Positions 5,556 to 8,702 of a stretch of 8,702 nucleotides of DNA are shown one piece after another (the first letter of the stretch is position 1; each line of letters begins with the position of its first letter). The notes under the pieces were generated by a model that was not told the DNA's origin, did no database searches, and worked only from the letters and a program-made list of their open reading frames with translations. The stretch is from Victivallales bacterium Lenti_02 (GTDB lineage: Bacteria; Verrucomicrobiota; Lentisphaeria; Oligosphaerales; Lenti-02). Where the stretch lies: positions 1 through 8,702 of the forward strand of contig LVAZ01000478.1 of NCBI GenBank assembly GCA_001603055.1. The letters are read 5' to 3'. The position numbers and the translations under genes were made by a program.

Positions 5556-5594
5556 TGCGCATCGTCTTCTCCTTCAGCCCCCGGAGCCGATCTC

Positions 5595-8500
5595 ATGCGC
5601 ATGGCGAAACGACTGGTCCTTCTGACCGTTCTCCTGGCCCTTCCCGCCCTGGCCCAGTATGCCAAGCGGGACACCTGGCAGGAAACCCTGCGCCTGGCGC
5701 TCGAAGCGCGGTTCGCCCAGCAGCAGCCCGACTTCACGGCCGGCGCGGGGGGGACGGAGCTGGGCGTCTGGTACCTGAGCGGCCCCTTCCCCGCCGACAA
5801 CCGGAATTTCGACACGGTCTACCCGCCCATGCAGGGCGCGGTGGACGTGGCCAAGCCGGTGGGCGGCAAGCCCTGGCAGGCCTCGCCCCAGTTCCTGGAC
5901 GGCGAGGTCCACATGATCCAGGGCGCGAACTACGCGGCCACCTTCCTCACCCGCGTCGTCCGCTCGCCCAAGGAACAGACCATCAACGGCTATTTCGGCA
6001 GCGACGACGGCATGAAGGTCCTGCTCAACGGCCAGCAGATATTCGCCCTCGACGTGCCGCGCGGTCCCGGCCCCAACCAGAACACCGTGCCCCTGCCCCT
6101 CAAGCAGGGCGAGAACCGGCTGACCTTCCTGGTCTACAACCTCACCGGCGGGCATGGCTTCTATTTCTCGACCCAGCCGCAGCCCGGCTCGCGGGAACGC
6201 CTGGAATTCGAGGGTTTCGTGCGGCGGCTGCGCCAGGACTTCCCCGACCCCATGCGCTTGCAGGAGATCGACTGGGAGCTGGCCGACCGGGTCTGGGCCG
6301 AGCCCTGGCCGCCCGGCGACGTGGGGGCCCTGGCCGAGCGCTATCTCGCCGCCACCCGCATCGACACCTTCCGCAGCCAGGCCGAACCCCTCGCCAAGGC
6401 CTGCCGGGACGAGGCGGGACTCGCCGCCGTCCGCCGTTTCTACCATCTCTCCCGGCTCACCGAAGACGTGGCCGACGTCCGCGACGGCATGGATTTCGCC
6501 GCCCTGCGCCGGGCCGTGGACGATCTCTCGACCCGCTACGGCGACCGCTACCCCGGGGGCGCGGCATTCACCGCCCGGATCGGCCAGTTCGAGACCCGCG
6601 CCGCCGCCCTGTTCACCGCCGTCGTCGAGCGGCACGACGTGGAGGCCCTCGGCCAACTGCCCAGACTGACCGAGGACTGGCTGGCCCTGCAGCGCGAGGC
6701 GCTGCTGGCCAACCCCCTGCTCGATTTCGAGCGCGTCCTCTTCATCAAGCGCCAGGGCACCGAGGGGCTCACCGCCAACTGGCAGGGCAACGACCACCTG
6801 CACGGGCGGCGCATGACCAACGAAATCGCCACCTTCAACCTGCGCGAACCGGAGGCGGAAACCACCGTCTTCCGCCCCGAGGAACCCATCTTCGTGGGCG
6901 ACGTGGACCTGCACTGGGATGGCGACCGTATGCTCTTCAGCACCAACGGCACCGTCTGCGAAGTCCGCGCCGACGGTTCCGGCTTCCGCCGGGTCGTCAC
7001 CGAAATCCAGAGCTACGACCCCTGCTACCTGCCCGACGGGCGCCTCCTCTTCGTCTCGAACGCGGGCTACCACGCGGTCCCCTGCGTGGCCGGCAGCGAC
7101 TACGTGGGCAACATTCATCTGGCCAACGCGGACGGCGGCGGCATCCGGCGGCTCTGCTTCGACCAGGACAACAACTGGCATCCCTCCGTGCTCGACAACG
7201 GGCGGGTGCTCTACACCCGCTGGGAATACACCGAATCGGCCCACTACTTCTCGCGGGTGCTCATGCACATGAACCCGGACGGCACCAACCAGATGGAGTT
7301 CTACGGCAGCAACTCCTACTGGCCGAACAGCATCTTCTACGCGCGCCAGATTCCCGGCTCCCCCACCCGCTTCGCGGCCATCGTCTCCGGCCACCACGGC
7401 GTGGCCCGCGCGGGCAAGCTGGTGATCTTCGACGCCGCCATCAACCGCCACGAGGCCAGCGGCGCGGTCCAGCGCATCCCCGGCTACGGCAAACCGGTCG
7501 AGGCGGTCACCAAGGACGACCTCATCCGCGACGTCTGGCCCCGCTTCCTCCATCCCTGGCCCCTGGACGGCACCTACTTCCTGGTGGCCTGCAAGCCCAC
7601 CCCCCGCGACCCGTGGGGCATCTATCTGGCGGACACCTTCGACAACCTGGTCCTCGTCAAGTCCATTCCCGGCTGGCACTGCCTGGAGCCGATCCCGTTC
7701 CGGCCCCGGCCCGCGCCGCCCCTGGTCGCCGACCGGGTCCAGCCCGGCAATCCGAACGCCAATGTCTACATCCAGAACGTCCATGCGGGCGAGGGGATGC
7801 GCGGCGTGCCCGAGGGCACGGTGAAGGCCCTGCGCATTTTCCAGTACGAGTACTCCTACCGCAACGTGGGCGGGCACAACGTGATCGGCTACGAGGGGCC
7901 GTGGGATGTGCGCCGCCTGCTCGGCACCGTGCCGGTGCTGGCCGACGGCTCGGCGACCTTCACCATCCCCGCCAACACCCCGGTCTCGATCCAGCCCCTT
8001 GATCGGGACGGCAAGGCCCTGGCCCAGATGCGCAGTTGGTTCACCGGCATGCCGGGCGAAAACATCTCCTGCGTGGGCTGCCACGAGAAGCAGAACTCGG
8101 TGCCGCCCGCGCGGGCCACCCTGGCCGCCCAGCGCCCGCCCATGCCCCTCAAGCCCTGGCACGGCCCCACCCGCGGCTTCGCCTTCCAGCGCGAAGTCCA
8201 GCCCGTCCTCGACCGGCGCTGCGTGGGCTGCCACGACGGCAAGGACCAGGAACGGCCCAATTTCGTGGACGACGGCCAGTTGATCGGCTTCCCCACCGCC
8301 GAGAACCGCTACTCGAAGTCCTACCTCGAACTGGCCCGCTTCGTCCGCCGCAACGGTCCCGAGGGCGATTACCATGTCCTCACTCCTCTCGAATTCCATG
8401 CCGCCACCAGCCTGCTGGTGCAACTGCTCCGCAAGGGGCACCACGGGGTCGAGCTGACCGCCGAGGACTGGGACCGGCTGGTCACCTGGATCGATCTCAA

Positions 8501-8702
8501 CGTGCCCTTCTACGGCACCTGGACGGAGGCCCGGCCCCAGATCAAGGACGAACTGGTCGCCGCCCGCCGGGAAAGCCGCCGCCGGTACTCGGGCGTGGAC
8601 GAGGACATCGAGGCCATCCCCAATCCCTATACGGGCGATGCCGCCTTCGTCCCCCCACGCCAGACCGCCGCCCCGACCCCCGCGCCGGTCGCCCTCCCCG
8701 GC
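5595..8702 (+). CDS. HzsA-related exported di-haem protein, 3' end missing
   Basis: This frame runs 1036 codons to the window edge without a stop. GGAG (5583-5586) lies 8 nt before ATG 5595; an in-frame ATG at 5601 is a less well placed alternative. A signal peptide follows, MRMAKRLVLLTVLLALPALA, cut before Q21. Residues about 55-195 form a lectin-like jelly-roll with GSDDG (135-139), V-L-L-N-G and QGENRLTFLVYN. Residues about 198-425 are helical and include NPLLDFERVLFIKR (373-386). Residues about 430-770 are a TolB/PD40-like propeller, with repeated D-G-x-x-L/V-x-F/Y-x-S/T-x units and FDQDNNWHPS (522-531). Two CXXCH haem c sites follow, CVGCH at 826-830 and 876-880, then WIDLNVPFYGTW (965-976) and a proline-rich end. 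This order of propeller then two haem sites is that of hydrazine synthase alpha-related proteins, known outside anammox bacteria without an assigned role. No beta or gamma subunit is visible, so hydrazine synthesis should not be inferred. It is more likely a periplasmic or surface redox protein. Confidence 0.75.
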   Translation, partial: MRMAKRLVLLTVLLALPALAQYAKRDTWQETLRLALEARFAQQQPDFTAGAGGTELGVWYLSGPFPADNRNFDTVYPPMQGAVDVAKPVGGKPWQASPQFLDGEVHMIQGANYAATFLTRVVRSPKEQTINGYFGSDDGMKVLLNGQQIFALDVPRGPGPNQNTVPLPLKQGENRLTFLVYNLTGGHGFYFSTQPQPGSRERLEFEGFVRRLRQDFPDPMRLQEIDWELADRVWAEPWPPGDVGALAERYLAATRIDTFRSQAEPLAKACRDEAGLAAVRRFYHLSRLTEDVADVRDGMDFAALRRAVDDLSTRYGDRYPGGAAFTARIGQFETRAAALFTAVVERHDVEALGQLPRLTEDWLALQREALLANPLLDFERVLFIKRQGTEGLTANWQGNDHLHGRRMTNEIATFNLREPEAETTVFRPEEPIFVGDVDLHWDGDRMLFSTNGTVCEVRADGSGFRRVVTEIQSYDPCYLPDGRLLFVSNAGYHAVPCVAGSDYVGNIHLANADGGGIRRLCFDQDNNWHPSVLDNGRVLYTRWEYTESAHYFSRVLMHMNPDGTNQMEFYGSNSYWPNSIFYARQIPGSPTRFAAIVSGHHGVARAGKLVIFDAAINRHEASGAVQRIPGYGKPVEAVTKDDLIRDVWPRFLHPWPLDGTYFLVACKPTPRDPWGIYLADTFDNLVLVKSIPGWHCLEPIPFRPRPAPPLVADRVQPGNPNANVYIQNVHAGEGMRGVPEGTVKALRIFQYEYSYRNVGGHNVIGYEGPWDVRRLLGTVPVLADGSATFTIPANTPVSIQPLDRDGKALAQMRSWFTGMPGENISCVGCHEKQNSVPPARATLAAQRPPMPLKPWHGPTRGFAFQREVQPVLDRRCVGCHDGKDQERPNFVDDGQLIGFPTAENRYSKSYLELARFVRRNGPEGDYHVLTPLEFHAATSLLVQLLRKGHHGVELTAEDWDRLVTWIDLNVPFYGTWTEARPQIKDELVAARRESRRRYSGVDEDIEAIPNPYTGDAAFVPPRQTAAPTPAPVALPG

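Larger units (their letters stand above)
5231..5594 (+). other. Intergenic region with repeat copy 2, palindrome and promoter P3
   Basis: These 364 bases have no supported gene. In order they hold a short hairpin CTGCC-GAA-GGCAG (5246-5258), a purine-rich, lower-GC tract (about 5255-5292), a bulged hairpin (5293-5311), the second copy of the 33-nt repeat, a 20-bp palindrome within a larger inverted repeat, and promoter P3. No T-run follows any hairpin, so none is called as a terminator. Confidence 0.7.

Noticed and set aside
5327..8002. An 891-codon + strand frame overlapping the haem protein
   Set aside because: It is out of frame with the gene from 5595, begins inside the 33-nt repeat, and translates to an R/P/G/A-rich sequence without recognisable domains.
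5574..8444. A 956-codon open frame on the - strand
   Set aside because: It lies opposite the haem-protein gene, whose signal peptide, domains and CXXCH motifs are clear. Its translation is low-complexity V/A/G/H-rich, as expected for the complement of GC-rich coding DNA.
5595..8702. Evidence for anammox metabolism
   Set aside because: HzsA-related proteins occur without the beta and gamma subunits in other bacteria, and no such subunits are in the window. The haem-ligand context also appears to differ from the anammox enzyme.

Overview
This is a GC-rich bacterial window (roughly mid-60s percent GC by eye) with five gene bodies, all on the + strand. It opens inside one gene and closes inside another. 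Three features point to the PVC group (Lentisphaerota, Kiritimatiellota, Verrucomicrobiota or Planctomycetota): type IV pilin-like leaders in which F-T-L-I-E-L follows a non-glycine residue, a large secreted multi-domain c-type cytochrome of the hydrazine-synthase-alpha-related kind, and GC-rich intergenic repeats. This placement is an inference, not a demonstration.

Layout. Positions 1-837 hold the 3' part of a coiled-coil protein with an SH3-like segment. Positions 952-3128 hold a tight three-gene operon of pseudopilins resembling GspH, GspI and GspJ, the minor, tip-type subunits of type II secretion or type IV pilus-like fibres. Positions 3129-3547 are intergenic and carry hairpins, an inverted-repeat element and a promoter. 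Positions 3548-5230 encode a secreted protein of unknown function. Positions 5231-5594 are intergenic, with a second copy of a 33-nt repeat, a 20-bp perfect palindrome and another promoter. From 5595 to the right edge runs an incomplete gene of at least 1036 codons for an exported di-haem protein related to the hydrazine synthase alpha subunit. That reading frame has no stop in the window.

The most striking regulatory signal is a shared promoter architecture. All three gap regions contain TTGCA, exactly 17 nt, then TATGCT or TATGGT, placed 42, 79 and 40 nt before the chosen start codons. The three transcription units may therefore share one sigma factor or a locally preferred -35 sequence.

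The most striking evolutionary signal is base-composition mosaicism in the pseudopilin genes. Their N-terminal helix regions, and the 3' ends of the second and third genes, are GC-rich. The central, head-encoding parts of the second and third genes fall to about 45% GC by hand count.

All complete products appear exported or inserted in the membrane: pseudopilins, a protein with a signal peptide, and a periplasmic or surface cytochrome. The window is thus devoted to the cell envelope and exterior, but the sequence does not show that the transcription units work together. No tRNA, rRNA, CRISPR array, transposase or convincing intrinsic terminator was seen.
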